Shown: piece after piece, positions 1-9,679 of the stretch
Layout of the letters: each line of letters opens with the position of its first letter
How positions within the stretch are numbered: position 1 is the stretch's first letter
Source of the DNA: Aquirhabdus parva
GTDB lineage: Bacteria; Pseudomonadota; Gammaproteobacteria; Pseudomonadales; Moraxellaceae
Length of the DNA: 64,000 nucleotides
NCBI RefSeq assembly: GCF_003351745.1
Contig: NZ_CP031222.1
Span: forward strand, 2,152,207 to 2,216,206
Direction: 5' to 3'
Notes under the pieces: model-generated
What the model was told of the DNA's origin: nothing
Database searches by the model: none
What the model saw: the letters and a program-made list of their open reading frames with translations, nothing else
Position numbers and translations under genes: made by a program

Positions 1-141
1 ATCAATATCAATTGCTGCTGTCGTAAAGATAAGCCCAACTTGTTCAAGCAAGGCTTTACGCCGTGGAGAGGTCGAAGCGAGAACAATTAACCGTGACTCG
101 CGATCAATATCAGCATCTGAACTTTGTATCGAGTGAGGCAT
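1..141 (-). CDS. maf: Maf family nucleotide pyrophosphatase, N-terminal part
   Basis: Only the first 47 codons lie in the window; the gene runs off its left edge. The visible N-terminus contains LASTSPRRKALLEQVG, the hallmark start of Maf/YhdE proteins, house-cleaning pyrophosphatases that hydrolyse non-canonical or modified NTPs. The Ser and paired Arg of this motif belong to the family's substrate loop. The ATG shares one base with the mreD stop codon (TAATG), so it is very likely translated by coupling from mreBCD, an arrangement common in proteobacteria. Which Maf subgroup it belongs to (YhdE- or YceF-like) cannot be told from this fragment. Confidence 0.88.
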   Translation of the reverse strand, partial: MPHSIQSSDADIDRESRLIVLASTSPRRKALLEQVGLIFTTAAIDID

Positions 142-653
142 TACACGCCTCGCCAGCGTTTGAGAAAAGTATAAATGAGCGGCCAAACAATGATACTGGG
201 TAGCAAAGGGCCCCAGAACCAAAGGGATAACACATTACCGCTAATTCGCTGGAAAATAAAAAGGAGAATGAGATTCGAAAGCACGGCAACCGTCGAAATA
301 ATCCATAAATTCAAGAAAGTCAGCATACGCTTATTACGCATGAAAAACTTAGCAAGGAAGCTTAAGACCACAAAAACAAACGCATGCAGGCCCAACTGAC
401 TGTCCAGCATAAAGTCAGTCAATAACCCCACAAAAAAAGCGAACCAGATTCCACACCATTTCGGCTGTACCATCACCCAGAACAATGTGAGCATAAGCAT
501 CAGCTCAGGACGCCAAGCAAGCCAAGTATAAGGGACGGGATAAACAGTCAGAATTGTTCCAATCAACAGACTGACTGGAATTGGCAACATGGGGTCAGGC
601 TTACTGAGCGAGCGACTGTCCTTGATCGAAGATGAGGGATTATTGCGCGACAT
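141..653 (-). CDS. mreD: Rod shape-determining protein MreD
   Basis: A 170-residue, very hydrophobic inner-membrane protein with several predicted membrane segments. It is part of the elongasome, which links MreB filaments to peptidoglycan synthesis along the cell cylinder. The family core PVPYTWLAWRPELMLML is present about 45 residues in. An in-frame start further upstream (725) would lie deep inside mreC; the ATG at 653 gives the usual MreD length and only a 14-base overlap with the mreC end. It is the third gene of mreB-mreC-mreD and is followed by maf with a one-base stop/start overlap. The identification rests on hydrophobic pattern, length and gene order, all of which agree. Confidence 0.9.
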   Translation of the reverse strand: MSRNNPSSSIKDSRSLSKPDPMLPIPVSLLIGTILTVYPVPYTWLAWRPELMLMLTLFWVMVQPKWCGIWFAFFVGLLTDFMLDSQLGLHAFVFVVLSFLAKFFMRNKRMLTFLNLWIISTVAVLSNLILLFIFQRISGNVLSLWFWGPLLPSIIVWPLIYTFLKRWRGV

Positions 654-1551
654 AACGCGGTCCACTTGATTGCTGTTTAGTCGATTTAGGCTTAGCGGGT
701 TCCGTATGCGGCTGCTCCTTTGCAAGCGGTGCTGAGAACAATAAGATCACATGATGTCCTCCCTCTAACTGAGCCAAAGGCTTGATCGCAATATCCGCAA
801 ATTCACTACTGCCATGATGCTGGATGGCGGACACGACACCCACAGCATAGCCTGCGGGAAAACGCTCGCCCAAACCAGATGTAAATAAACGATCACCGAC
901 TTGGACATCAGCAGTATTAGGTACATATTGTAGACTTAAGCGCCCACTATCCCCAGTACCCGCTAATATTCCGCGCATCCCAGTCCGCTCAATCCGCACG
1001 GATACAGCATTCTCTTTATCTGAAATCAGCAGGATACGTGCGCTATGCGCCAGCACCTCAACAACCTGCCCGACGACCCCTTTATCATCCAAGACCATTT
1101 GTCCAATAAAGACACCATCAACATCCCCGCGGTTAATCACGAGAATATGACGTAAAGGATCGGGGTCAGTACCGATAATTTCACTGATAATCATCCGACC
1201 ATCAATAATCAACGGGGTATTAAGAAGACCGCGTAAGCGTGTATTTTCTGCAGAAAGTTCCGCCAATTTTTGCAAACGGACATTATTTTGCAAGCGCTCT
1301 GCTTTAAGTGCCGCATTTTCACGGCGCAGGACTTCTTCTGATTGAGCTTGCTCACTCAACCAATCGCCAGACAACACCGGGTAACTTGCAAAGACGTAGA
1401 GGGGATCAAGCGCAGCACGCGTCAACCTTCGGGCTGGGTCAAACCATTCGGGATGTTGCCAATCTGCAATCATCAGTACAATTGCAGCGACAGTCGCCAA
1501 TACCAAAGGCCTAAAAGACTGGGCATCGCGGGCAAAAATATTCTGTTCCAA
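640..1551 (-). CDS. mreC: Rod shape-determining protein MreC
   Basis: A 303-residue bitopic protein: a short cytoplasmic N-terminus, one membrane segment at about residues 14-30, a coiled coil at about 66-105 rich in Leu/Glu/Ala, then the periplasmic beta domain. Family landmarks include SARILLISDKENAVSVRIERTG and GDRLFTSGLGERFPAGYAVG (cited in part). MreC bridges MreB and the periplasmic cell-wall synthases. The reading frame opens with TTG; no ATG lies near the expected N-terminus, and the start NIFARDAQSFRPL resembles MreC N-termini in relatives, so a TTG start is likely. The last ~30 residues are Lys/Pro/Ser-rich and low complexity. It sits between mreB and mreD on the same strand. Confidence 0.93.
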   Translation of the reverse strand: MEQNIFARDAQSFRPLVLATVAAIVLMIADWQHPEWFDPARRLTRAALDPLYVFASYPVLSGDWLSEQAQSEEVLRRENAALKAERLQNNVRLQKLAELSAENTRLRGLLNTPLIIDGRMIISEIIGTDPDPLRHILVINRGDVDGVFIGQMVLDDKGVVGQVVEVLAHSARILLISDKENAVSVRIERTGMRGILAGTGDSGRLSLQYVPNTADVQVGDRLFTSGLGERFPAGYAVGVVSAIQHHGSSEFADIAIKPLAQLEGGHHVILLFSAPLAKEQPHTEPAKPKSTKQQSSGPRYVAQ

Positions 1552-1675
1552 CGATGAACGGCCTCACTTGCTATAAATCAAATTCGATTGAATAGCCTAC
1601 TCAACGTGTAAACATACCGTTCAGTAGGCCCTACCTTGATCAATAAAAACGATCAAATGTTGTTTTTGTTTCTAA

Positions 1676-3034
<1,359 letters not shown>

Positions 3035-3352
3035 ATGACGGATTCAAACAGCGCTTCAACGAACAGCGCACTCAGCGCCACTGATATCAATAAAATTGCA
3101 AAACTGGCTCATCTGCAAATTACCGATGATGAATGTCAGCGTTATGCCGCCAGTTTGAATAATATCTTATCCCTGATGGATCATTTGCAAACCGTCGATA
3201 CGACCAATATTGAACCGCTTAAAAATCCTTTCGATACCCCCCAACCACTACGTGATGATGTGGCCACGGAGCCCAATCGCCGTGATGTCTATCAAAGTGT
3301 TGCGCCTGCAACGCAGGATGGACTGTATCTGGTTCCCAAAGTACTCGACTGA
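3035..3352 (+). CDS. gatC: Asp-tRNA(Asn)/Glu-tRNA(Gln) amidotransferase subunit C
   Basis: A 105-residue subunit that wraps around GatA and stabilises the GatCAB complex. The complex converts Glu-tRNA(Gln) and/or Asp-tRNA(Asn) to Gln-tRNA(Gln) and Asn-tRNA(Asn). Family features are the N-terminal helix INKIAKLAHLQITDDE, the LSLMDHLQTVDTTNIEPL region, and the conserved end with PLRDDV...YQSVAPATQDGLYLVPKVL. The frame is open from a TTG at 3011, but the ATG at 3035 has an AAGAG Shine-Dalgarno and gives the usual length. It is first in gatC-gatA-gatB. Confidence 0.95.
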   Translation: MTDSNSASTNSALSATDINKIAKLAHLQITDDECQRYAASLNNILSLMDHLQTVDTTNIEPLKNPFDTPQPLRDDVATEPNRRDVYQSVAPATQDGLYLVPKVLD

Positions 3353-3444
3353 TTTTATTTTTCAAAGAGAATGCGATTTAAAACCAACTTCTCCAGTGAA
3401 ATCTTTTATTTCTGCTTTTATTAAACGCATTAGACGAATTGGTT

Positions 3445-4968
3445 ATGACTGAATTACATCGATTAGATATCCGCGAGCTTGCACAAGGACTCGCTAGCAA
3501 ACAGTTCTCATCACTTGAGCTGACCCAGCATTTTTTAGCGCGTATTGATCGCCTAGATGCCAAGCTGAACAGCTTTATCACCGTAACACATGAGTCTGCA
3601 CTCGCCAATGCACGCAGTGCAGATGCATTACGTGCTCAGGGCAATGCAGGCGTGTTAACGGGCATTCCTATTGCTCACAAAGATATTTTTTGTACTGAAG
3701 GGGTAAAAACCTCTGCGGGCTCAAAAATGCTGGATAATTTCATCTCCCCTTATAACGCCACTGTAGTGGCACAAGCCAATGCGGCAGGTCTCGTCATGTT
3801 GGGCAAAACCAATATGGATGAGTTCGCGATGGGCTCCAGTAATGAAAGCTCTTTTTACGGTGCAACACACAACCCCTGGGCCTTAAATCGCGTACCGGGT
3901 GGCTCTTCAGGTGGATCAGCAGCAGCCGTTGCAGCCGACCTTGCCCCCTTTGCAACCGCAACCGATACAGGTGGCTCAATTCGCCAGCCTGCGGCATTCT
4001 GCGGTCTCACAGGGCTTAAACCCACCTATGGCCGTGTCTCCCGATTTGGCATGATTGCGTATGCCTCTAGCCTAGATCAGGGTGGTCCCATTGCTCGAAG
4101 TGCAGAAGATTGTGCCTATTTACTTCAAGTGATGGCAGGGCATGATGCCAAAGATTCGACCAGCGTAGATCACCCCACTGAAGATTATGTGGCGGGTATC
4201 ACTACAACCACCAACCCTGACAAACCGCTCCAAGGTTTACGCATCGGCTTACCGCATCAATACATCAAAGATGGCCTAGATGCAGATGTCAAAGCACGCG
4301 TGCTCGATGCGCTCAAAGTCTTAGAGGATTTAGGCGCAACACTGGTGGAGATCAATCTCACCACCTCCGATGCTGCGATTCCAGCCTATTACTTAATTGC
4401 ACCCTCTGAAGCATCCAGCAACTTGTCGCGTTATGACGGCGTGCGTTTTGGACATCGCTGTGAGAACCCGAAAGACTTGATGGATCTATATACACGCTCA
4501 CGCACAGAAGGTTTTGGCGATGAAGTGCAGCGCCGGATTTTAATCGGCACCTATGCGTTATCAGAGGGTTACTATGATGCTTACTATCTCAAAGCACAAA
4601 AAGTGCGTCGTTTAATTCAAAATGACTTCCTCAAAGCATTTGAACAATGTGATGTCATCGCAGGACCCACCGCGCCTACCGCAGCCTATGCCATCGGTGC
4701 CAAACAAGATCCGGTTGCGATGTACTTAGGCGACATTTACACCATCGCAGTCAACCTTGCGGGTTTACCTGCGATCAGTGCGCCTGTTGGATTTGATACC
4801 AGCTATAGCGGCCATGACAACTGCGCTCCCCTGCCTGTGGGACTGCAATTGATCGGGCCATACTGGTCTGAAAGCAAATTACTGTCGATCATTCATCAAT
4901 ATCAACAACGTACCGATTGGCATAAACAACGTGCGCCAATAGCAAGTGATGCAGGAGCAGCCCTATGA
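3445..4968 (+). CDS. gatA: Aspartyl/glutamyl-tRNA amidotransferase subunit A
   Basis: A 507-residue amidase-signature enzyme, the glutaminase subunit that supplies ammonia to GatB. The Ser-cisSer-Lys machinery is visible: the Lys in [12 protein letters not shown] (about residue 77) and the serines of the Gly/Ser-rich segment [15 protein letters not shown] followed by [14 protein letters not shown]. The ATG at 3445 is preferred over a TTG two codons upstream. It begins 92 bases after gatC, and its TGA overlaps the gatB ATG (ATGA), with AGGAG just upstream, indicating translational coupling. All expected blocks through the C-terminal [11 protein letters not shown] and [14 protein letters not shown] are intact. 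Confidence 0.97.
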   Translation: MTELHRLDIRELAQGLASKQFSSLELTQHFLARIDRLDAKLNSFITVTHESALANARSADALRAQGNAGVLTGIPIAHKDIFCTEGVKTSAGSKMLDNFISPYNATVVAQANAAGLVMLGKTNMDEFAMGSSNESSFYGATHNPWALNRVPGGSSGGSAAAVAADLAPFATATDTGGSIRQPAAFCGLTGLKPTYGRVSRFGMIAYASSLDQGGPIARSAEDCAYLLQVMAGHDAKDSTSVDHPTEDYVAGITTTTNPDKPLQGLRIGLPHQYIKDGLDADVKARVLDALKVLEDLGATLVEINLTTSDAAIPAYYLIAPSEASSNLSRYDGVRFGHRCENPKDLMDLYTRSRTEGFGDEVQRRILIGTYALSEGYYDAYYLKAQKVRRLIQNDFLKAFEQCDVIAGPTAPTAAYAIGAKQDPVAMYLGDIYTIAVNLAGLPAISAPVGFDTSYSGHDNCAPLPVGLQLIGPYWSESKLLSIIHQYQQRTDWHKQRAPIASDAGAAL

Positions 4969-6425
4969 GTCTATTAGTCCAAGGCTGGGAAGTCGTCATT
5001 GGTTTAGAGATCCATTGTCAGCTAAACACACAAAGTAAGATTTTCTCGGGTTCGCCAACTGCATTCGGTGCAGAGCCCAACACCCAAGCCAGTTTGATTG
5101 ACCTTGCCCTACCAGGCACACTGCCAGTGCTAAACCGTGAAGTGGTCAATAAAGCCGTACGCTTTGGTCTCGGTATCGATGCGGAGATTGGACGAGCATC
5201 GGTATTTGCACGTAAAAACTACTTCTACCCTGACCTTCCTAAGGGCTATCAAATCAGCCAGATGGATGATCCTATCGTCGGCAAAGGTCATGTCGATATC
5301 GTGCTGGAAGATGGCACAGTCAAGCGTGTCGGTGTGACCCGCGCTCACTTAGAGGAAGATGCCGGTAAATCATTACACGAAGACTTCGCAGGCATGACGG
5401 GTATTGACCTTAATCGTGCGGGAACGCCCCTGCTTGAAATCGTCAGCGAACCTGATATGCGCTCTAGTGCAGAAGCGGTTGCCTATGTGAAGACCATACA
5501 CGCGCTGGTACGCTGGCTTGGGATCAGTGATGGCAATATGGCCGAAGGCTCTTTCCGCTGTGATTGTAACGTCTCAATCCGCAAACCTGGTGCGCCCGAA
5601 TACGGCACACGCTGTGAGTTAAAAAACATTAACTCATTTCGTTTTATTGAACGTGCAATTGAAGCCGAAGTTGACCGTCAAATCGATTTGATCGAAAGCG
5701 GTGGGAAAGTCAAACAACAAACCCGCTTGTATGATCCAAACAAAAACGAGACGCGTGCGATGCGCAGCAAAGAAGAAGCGAACGACTATCGCTACTTCCC
5801 AGATCCGGATTTACTGCCAGTCGTCATCAGCGAAGCACAAATTGAACAGATTCGTAGCGAGCTCCCAGAGCTGCCAGAAGCTCGTAAATCACGTTTTGTC
5901 TCTGAATATCAGCTCAGTGATTATGATGCACGCATTCTGAATGGTGCACGAGAACTCGCTGATTTCTATGAAGATGCCGTCAAAGCGTCAGGCAACATCA
6001 GCCAAGCGAAAATCGTTGCCAACTGGGTCATGGGCGACTTGCTTGGCGCACTCAACAAGGCCGAGAAAGAACTGGCAGATTCTCCTGTGACTCCTGCTCA
6101 ATTGGGCGGTTTGGTTGCGCGTATTGCCGATAACACCATCAGTGGCAAGATTGCAAAAGTGGTCTTTATCGACATGATGCAAGGCAATGGTGAATCAGCA
6201 GATGACATCATCGCAGCCAAAGGGTTGAAACAAGAAACCGATACCGGTGCCATTGAAGCCATCATTAAAGAAGTTTTGGCTGCCAATGAAAAAATGGTGG
6301 AAGAATATCGTGCAGGCAAAGAGAAAGCGTTCAATGGTTTGGTCGGCCAAATCATGAAAGCGTCTAAAGGCAAAGCGAACCCAAGCCAAGTCAATTCACT
6401 TTTGCTTGAAATGCTGAAGAACTAA
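4965..6425 (+). CDS. gatB: Aspartyl/glutamyl-tRNA amidotransferase subunit B
   Basis: A 486-residue subunit that binds the mischarged tRNA, phosphorylates its acyl carboxylate with ATP and completes amidation. Residues 1-~290 form the GatB/GatE catalytic fold (start [10 protein letters not shown], then [50 protein letters not shown]). The C-terminal ~150 residues are the helical YqeY-like tail domain that contacts tRNA ([16 protein letters not shown] to the end). Length is normal. It is the last gene of gatCAB and is closed by a strong terminator 26 bases beyond the stop. Whether the complex works on Asn, Gln or both depends on which tRNA synthetases the genome has, which this window does not show. 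Confidence 0.97.
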   Translation: MSLLVQGWEVVIGLEIHCQLNTQSKIFSGSPTAFGAEPNTQASLIDLALPGTLPVLNREVVNKAVRFGLGIDAEIGRASVFARKNYFYPDLPKGYQISQMDDPIVGKGHVDIVLEDGTVKRVGVTRAHLEEDAGKSLHEDFAGMTGIDLNRAGTPLLEIVSEPDMRSSAEAVAYVKTIHALVRWLGISDGNMAEGSFRCDCNVSIRKPGAPEYGTRCELKNINSFRFIERAIEAEVDRQIDLIESGGKVKQQTRLYDPNKNETRAMRSKEEANDYRYFPDPDLLPVVISEAQIEQIRSELPELPEARKSRFVSEYQLSDYDARILNGARELADFYEDAVKASGNISQAKIVANWVMGDLLGALNKAEKELADSPVTPAQLGGLVARIADNTISGKIAKVVFIDMMQGNGESADDIIAAKGLKQETDTGAIEAIIKEVLAANEKMVEEYRAGKEKAFNGLVGQIMKASKGKANPSQVNSLLLEMLKN

Positions 6426-6450
6426 GTCTTTTATTTTTAAATAGTTAAAA

Positions 6451-6488
6451 ATAAAACCCGATTTAGTAAAAACTAAATCGGGTTTTAT
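6451..6488. terminator. Bidirectional rho-independent terminator
   Basis: A perfect 16-bp inverted repeat (arms 6451-6466 and 6473-6488, loop TAAAAA) with A/T runs at both ends. It lies between the converging gatB and the Sel1-repeat gene, so it can serve both strands. Confidence 0.92.
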
Positions 6489-6524
6489 TCAATGGGGTTT
6501 GGTCAATAACAAATACACAATCAT

Positions 6525-7274
6525 CTATGGACGAAGTGCAGGATGTTTTAAGGAGTGCCCTATTTCATAGACTTGCTCTTGATAGGCCGCTTTGTCCCGT
6601 GACAATCCCATTTCTCCATTCTGATAGGCCAATGCGAGTGTCTGAATCGCTTCAGGTAGCTCTAGCTCCGCAGCTTGTTTATATAAACTGAGTGCATCAC
6701 GATCACTCTGCGGTACGCCTTCCCCATCACGATACGCGTTGGCTAACATAAACAAACTCACAGGCTGTTTCTGGTCTGCACCCACCTTAAACCACTTTGC
6801 AGCTTCTGCAGCATCCACAGGGATGCCATAACCATTTTTATAGATGACACCAAGGTAATAAGCCGCTGGTGCATACTTCTCCTCAGCAGCAGGTTTCAAC
6901 CAAGTAAAAGCCTGATGATAATCCTGCGGCACTGAACTGCCTTGAAAGTACAACTTACCCAAGGCAAATCGTGCAGCATTATCCCCTTGAGCAGATGCTT
7001 GTTTAAGCCACTGAATTCCTTCAGCAACTTTATTCTGCTGAATAAGCGCTAAACCGAGGACACGTTGAGCCATCATCTGGCCGTCTTCAGCTGCGCTTGA
7101 CAGACGCTTTACAGCCTCACTGTCTCGCCCGGCAATCGCTCTGACTTGCAGCTCTTCAATATCATTCGCGGATAATAGCGCTTCATGATGTTGCCATCGC
7201 CAAACAACTACAGCCATGACAATGAATGCCATGGCTGTAATGAAACTCATCCAACGTTTTTTTTGAAATCTCAC
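6525..7274 (-). CDS. Membrane-anchored Sel1/TPR-like repeat protein
   Basis: A 249-residue protein with one hydrophobic segment at about residues 9-25 (uncleaved anchor or signal), followed by four to five Sel1-like alpha/alpha repeats. Typical units are ARFALGKLYFQGSSVPQDY, AAYYLGVIYKNGYGIPVD and LFMLANAYRDGEGVPQSD. Sel1 proteins are protein-interaction scaffolds, usually periplasmic or envelope-associated; no enzymatic function is implied. The start is GTG, preceded by GGATGG, and lies 11 bases after the stop of the CpdB-like gene, so both probably form one transcript. The partner is unknown; the context suggests a link with periplasmic nucleotide processing, but that is inference. Confidence 0.8.
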   Translation of the reverse strand: MRFQKKRWMSFITAMAFIVMAVVVWRWQHHEALLSANDIEELQVRAIAGRDSEAVKRLSSAAEDGQMMAQRVLGLALIQQNKVAEGIQWLKQASAQGDNAARFALGKLYFQGSSVPQDYHQAFTWLKPAAEEKYAPAAYYLGVIYKNGYGIPVDAAEAAKWFKVGADQKQPVSLFMLANAYRDGEGVPQSDRDALSLYKQAAELELPEAIQTLALAYQNGEMGLSRDKAAYQEQVYEIGHSLKHPALRP

Positions 7275-7285
7275 TCAATCCATCC

Positions 7286-9346
7286 TTACTGTGCTTTAGA
7301 TAGATCTAGTCCGTATACAGACAAGCCCTTGCCGCTGCCATCATCGTTCTGCAACACACTGATATAGTTCAAGCCAGCAGCCTGAGCCAATGCCAATTTA
7401 TTTTGTGCAGAAGTAAAGGTAACAGGTCCAGCGGTCGTCACTTTAGTAAAGCTCCAGCTTCGATCCAGACCATTCTTCGCCCGTGTAATATTTTTGGCAT
7501 TTTTGATATATGCAATCAACACATCGCGATTGGCATCAGGCGATGCATAGATGGTTTTACTCCCATCAATACCTGGGAAGTTGCCGCCACCACTCGCGCG
7601 GTAATTATTGGTTGCGACAATAAACTCTTGTGCTGAATTAATCGCCGCACCCTTATAGGTTAGGTTTTTAATCCGGCTATTAACGGGTTGAGTAACATCA
7701 ATTTCATAATGGATGTCTGGGCTTGTAAACATATCAAAGTTATAACCGGGGAAATTACTGATTAAAGCTTGTGCTTGAGTTTTAGTTGGATCAATGGTAT
7801 TAAAACGTTTTGCCGCTGTTTCAAGCCAATTTTTAATATCGCTTCCAGTTACTTTCACCGCATATACTGTATTTGGATACAAGTACAAGTCTGCAGCATT
7901 ATTAATTGCAACAGGGCCCGCCATCACATCCGTGTAATCAGTCCCGCCTGCGAATCCGCTCTTGAACGGAGCACTCACCGATAGGACTGGTAGGCTGGCA
8001 TATTGCGGCAGGTTTGCTTTGACATAGGTCGCCACATAGTCCGCTTGGGCTTGATTGACAATTTCAATGGCACCTGGATCGCCAACATCGGCAAAATAAC
8101 TATTCATTTCATAATCAGAAGAACCGATCGGTGTCTTCACATAGGCAATCGTCGCCTTATGTTCAGCATCAATGGTCGCTCCGACTGTCGGATCAACAGC
8201 AACATAGGTCTTATCTGCGTTAATAATATTTCGTGCCTGAGTGACGGTCTTGGTCTTATCAACAACCCATGCCTTCCCATCATAATTCAATTCTAGTTTG
8301 ATCAGACCTAGTGTCTTACCCCAGAAGTTCCCCATGACTGTCGGCACACCGTTTACAGTTCCAGCAGCCTTATCCACACCCGGTAAATTAAACTGACTGA
8401 CCGTACTTGCTGCATCCGGGAAGGTTTGATGTGAATGACCAATCAACATGGCATCCACGCCAGCAACTTTCGATAAATAATAGCTGCCGTTTTCCATCGT
8501 CGGTGAATAAGGACCATTGTCCAAACCACCGTGAGAAATCACCACAATCAAATCTGCGCCTTTGGCTTTCATTTCAGGAATAAACTGTTCTGCCGCTTCC
8601 TTCACACCCACGGTATAGACTTTGCCATCCAACCAGCGCTTGTCCCAGCTCAGAATCGTAGGCGGTGTGAAACCAATGATTCCCACTTTGATTTCAGCAT
8701 CAACGGTTTTGCCATCAGGCGTGGTTGCACTGACTTTCTTCGTCAGGATCTTATAAGGCTGAAATAAAGGTTGTTTTGTTTTAGCACTATAGACGTTTGC
8801 CAATACTTGCGGGAACTTTGGCCCTGCACATGCTTTTTGTTGACTTGGGTCAGCGATTCCATCGACATTAAACGTATTACCCGTCACTTGGTTCAAATAA
8901 GGCAGACCATAATTGAACTCGTGGTTTCCGATGCCACCACCCTCATAGCCAAATTGATTCATCACTTTGTAGATGGCCAATGTCTGATCGCAAGGGATAG
9001 GATTAACCAGCGCCTGATAATCAGACAATGCCGTTCCTTGTATGGTATCGCCATTATCAAGTAATAAGTTGTTTGGAAACTCCTTTCGTGCTGCGGAGAT
9101 CAATGTCGCTGTACGCTCAAAGCCCAAAGATTTATCTTCGGCGAGTTTGAAATAGTCATAACTCATGACATTAGTGTGTAAATCGGTTGTTTCTAATAAG
9201 GCTAAAGTTGCTTTTGTTCCAGTTGCTGTTGTGCTTGCAGGCACTGGCACGCTCACAGGGCTATCATCACTACTTCCACAACCATGCAGCATTAAGCTTG
9301 TCACCATGAGGGCAAGGGGTAACAAAGGGAATTGGCGATTCATCAT
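7286..9346 (-). CDS. cpdB: CpdB-like 2',3'-cyclic-nucleotide 2'-phosphodiesterase/3'-nucleotidase lipoprotein
   Basis: A 686-residue protein with a lipoprotein signal (lipobox LHGC, Cys23), so probably membrane-tethered, unlike the soluble periplasmic E. coli enzyme. The N-terminal calcineurin-like metallophosphoesterase domain shows its metal-binding motifs in order: TTDLHTN, DNGDTIQGTAL, GNHEFNYG and GHSHQTFP. The C-terminal 5'-nucleotidase domain follows, including NNYRASGGGNFPG near residue 590, which matches the CpdB substrate-binding region. The enzyme removes phosphate from 2',3'-cyclic and 3'-nucleotides for nucleoside and phosphate salvage. It is followed by the Sel1 gene and is divergent from a second phosphodiesterase-type lipoprotein. 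Two adjacent ATGs (9346, 9343) could start it. Confidence 0.9.
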   Translation of the reverse strand: MMNRQFPLLPLALMVTSLMLHGCGSSDDSPVSVPVPASTTATGTKATLALLETTDLHTNVMSYDYFKLAEDKSLGFERTATLISAARKEFPNNLLLDNGDTIQGTALSDYQALVNPIPCDQTLAIYKVMNQFGYEGGGIGNHEFNYGLPYLNQVTGNTFNVDGIADPSQQKACAGPKFPQVLANVYSAKTKQPLFQPYKILTKKVSATTPDGKTVDAEIKVGIIGFTPPTILSWDKRWLDGKVYTVGVKEAAEQFIPEMKAKGADLIVVISHGGLDNGPYSPTMENGSYYLSKVAGVDAMLIGHSHQTFPDAASTVSQFNLPGVDKAAGTVNGVPTVMGNFWGKTLGLIKLELNYDGKAWVVDKTKTVTQARNIINADKTYVAVDPTVGATIDAEHKATIAYVKTPIGSSDYEMNSYFADVGDPGAIEIVNQAQADYVATYVKANLPQYASLPVLSVSAPFKSGFAGGTDYTDVMAGPVAINNAADLYLYPNTVYAVKVTGSDIKNWLETAAKRFNTIDPTKTQAQALISNFPGYNFDMFTSPDIHYEIDVTQPVNSRIKNLTYKGAAINSAQEFIVATNNYRASGGGNFPGIDGSKTIYASPDANRDVLIAYIKNAKNITRAKNGLDRSWSFTKVTTAGPVTFTSAQNKLALAQAAGLNYISVLQNDDGSGKGLSVYGLDLSKAQ

Positions 9347-9679
9347 TGAATACTCAAAAAATATGGATGCAAGGAATGTAGAGAGTATTGATTACAACGC
9401 GATTACAATCACATTAAATATTCATGATCAAATGGATAATAAAAAAATGATTAAATTTACAAATAATTATTTATTTTCAGTAACATAAAAATACAGATAG
9501 ATCAAATACAGCCAGACACTCACAATTACTTTCAACTTATTGGTAAATTTTACAACAACCTCCTTCACCAACGTAGACAACAAGATACTTGTCAAAATTT
9601 GTTAACCATTGAGTTATAAGTGACTCATGAAACCGTCATATTTTTAATGCACTATCCTATCTCTAGTTCACCTCCTTTG
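9347..9679. other. Divergent intergenic region between two phosphodiesterase genes
   Basis: An AT-rich region of about 330 bases separating the CpdB-like gene (minus) from the GDPD/phytase-like gene (plus). The plus-strand frame is open from a GTG at 9620, so the true gene start may lie within the last 60 bases. A pair of TTGTCA/TTGTTA hexamers at 9589-9604 recalls a Pho box but has a 10-base rather than an 11-base period. No other gene or clear operator was found. Confidence 0.45.

Noticed and set aside
9165-9488. 107-codon plus-strand frame over the cpdB 5' end
   Set aside because: It is antisense to the signal peptide region of a well-supported gene and has no ribosome site.
9589-9604. 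TTGTCA/TTGTTA pair resembling a Pho box upstream of the GDPD/phytase gene
   Set aside because: The repeats have a 10-base rather than an 11-base period and the second is degenerate, so I do not call it a PhoB site.
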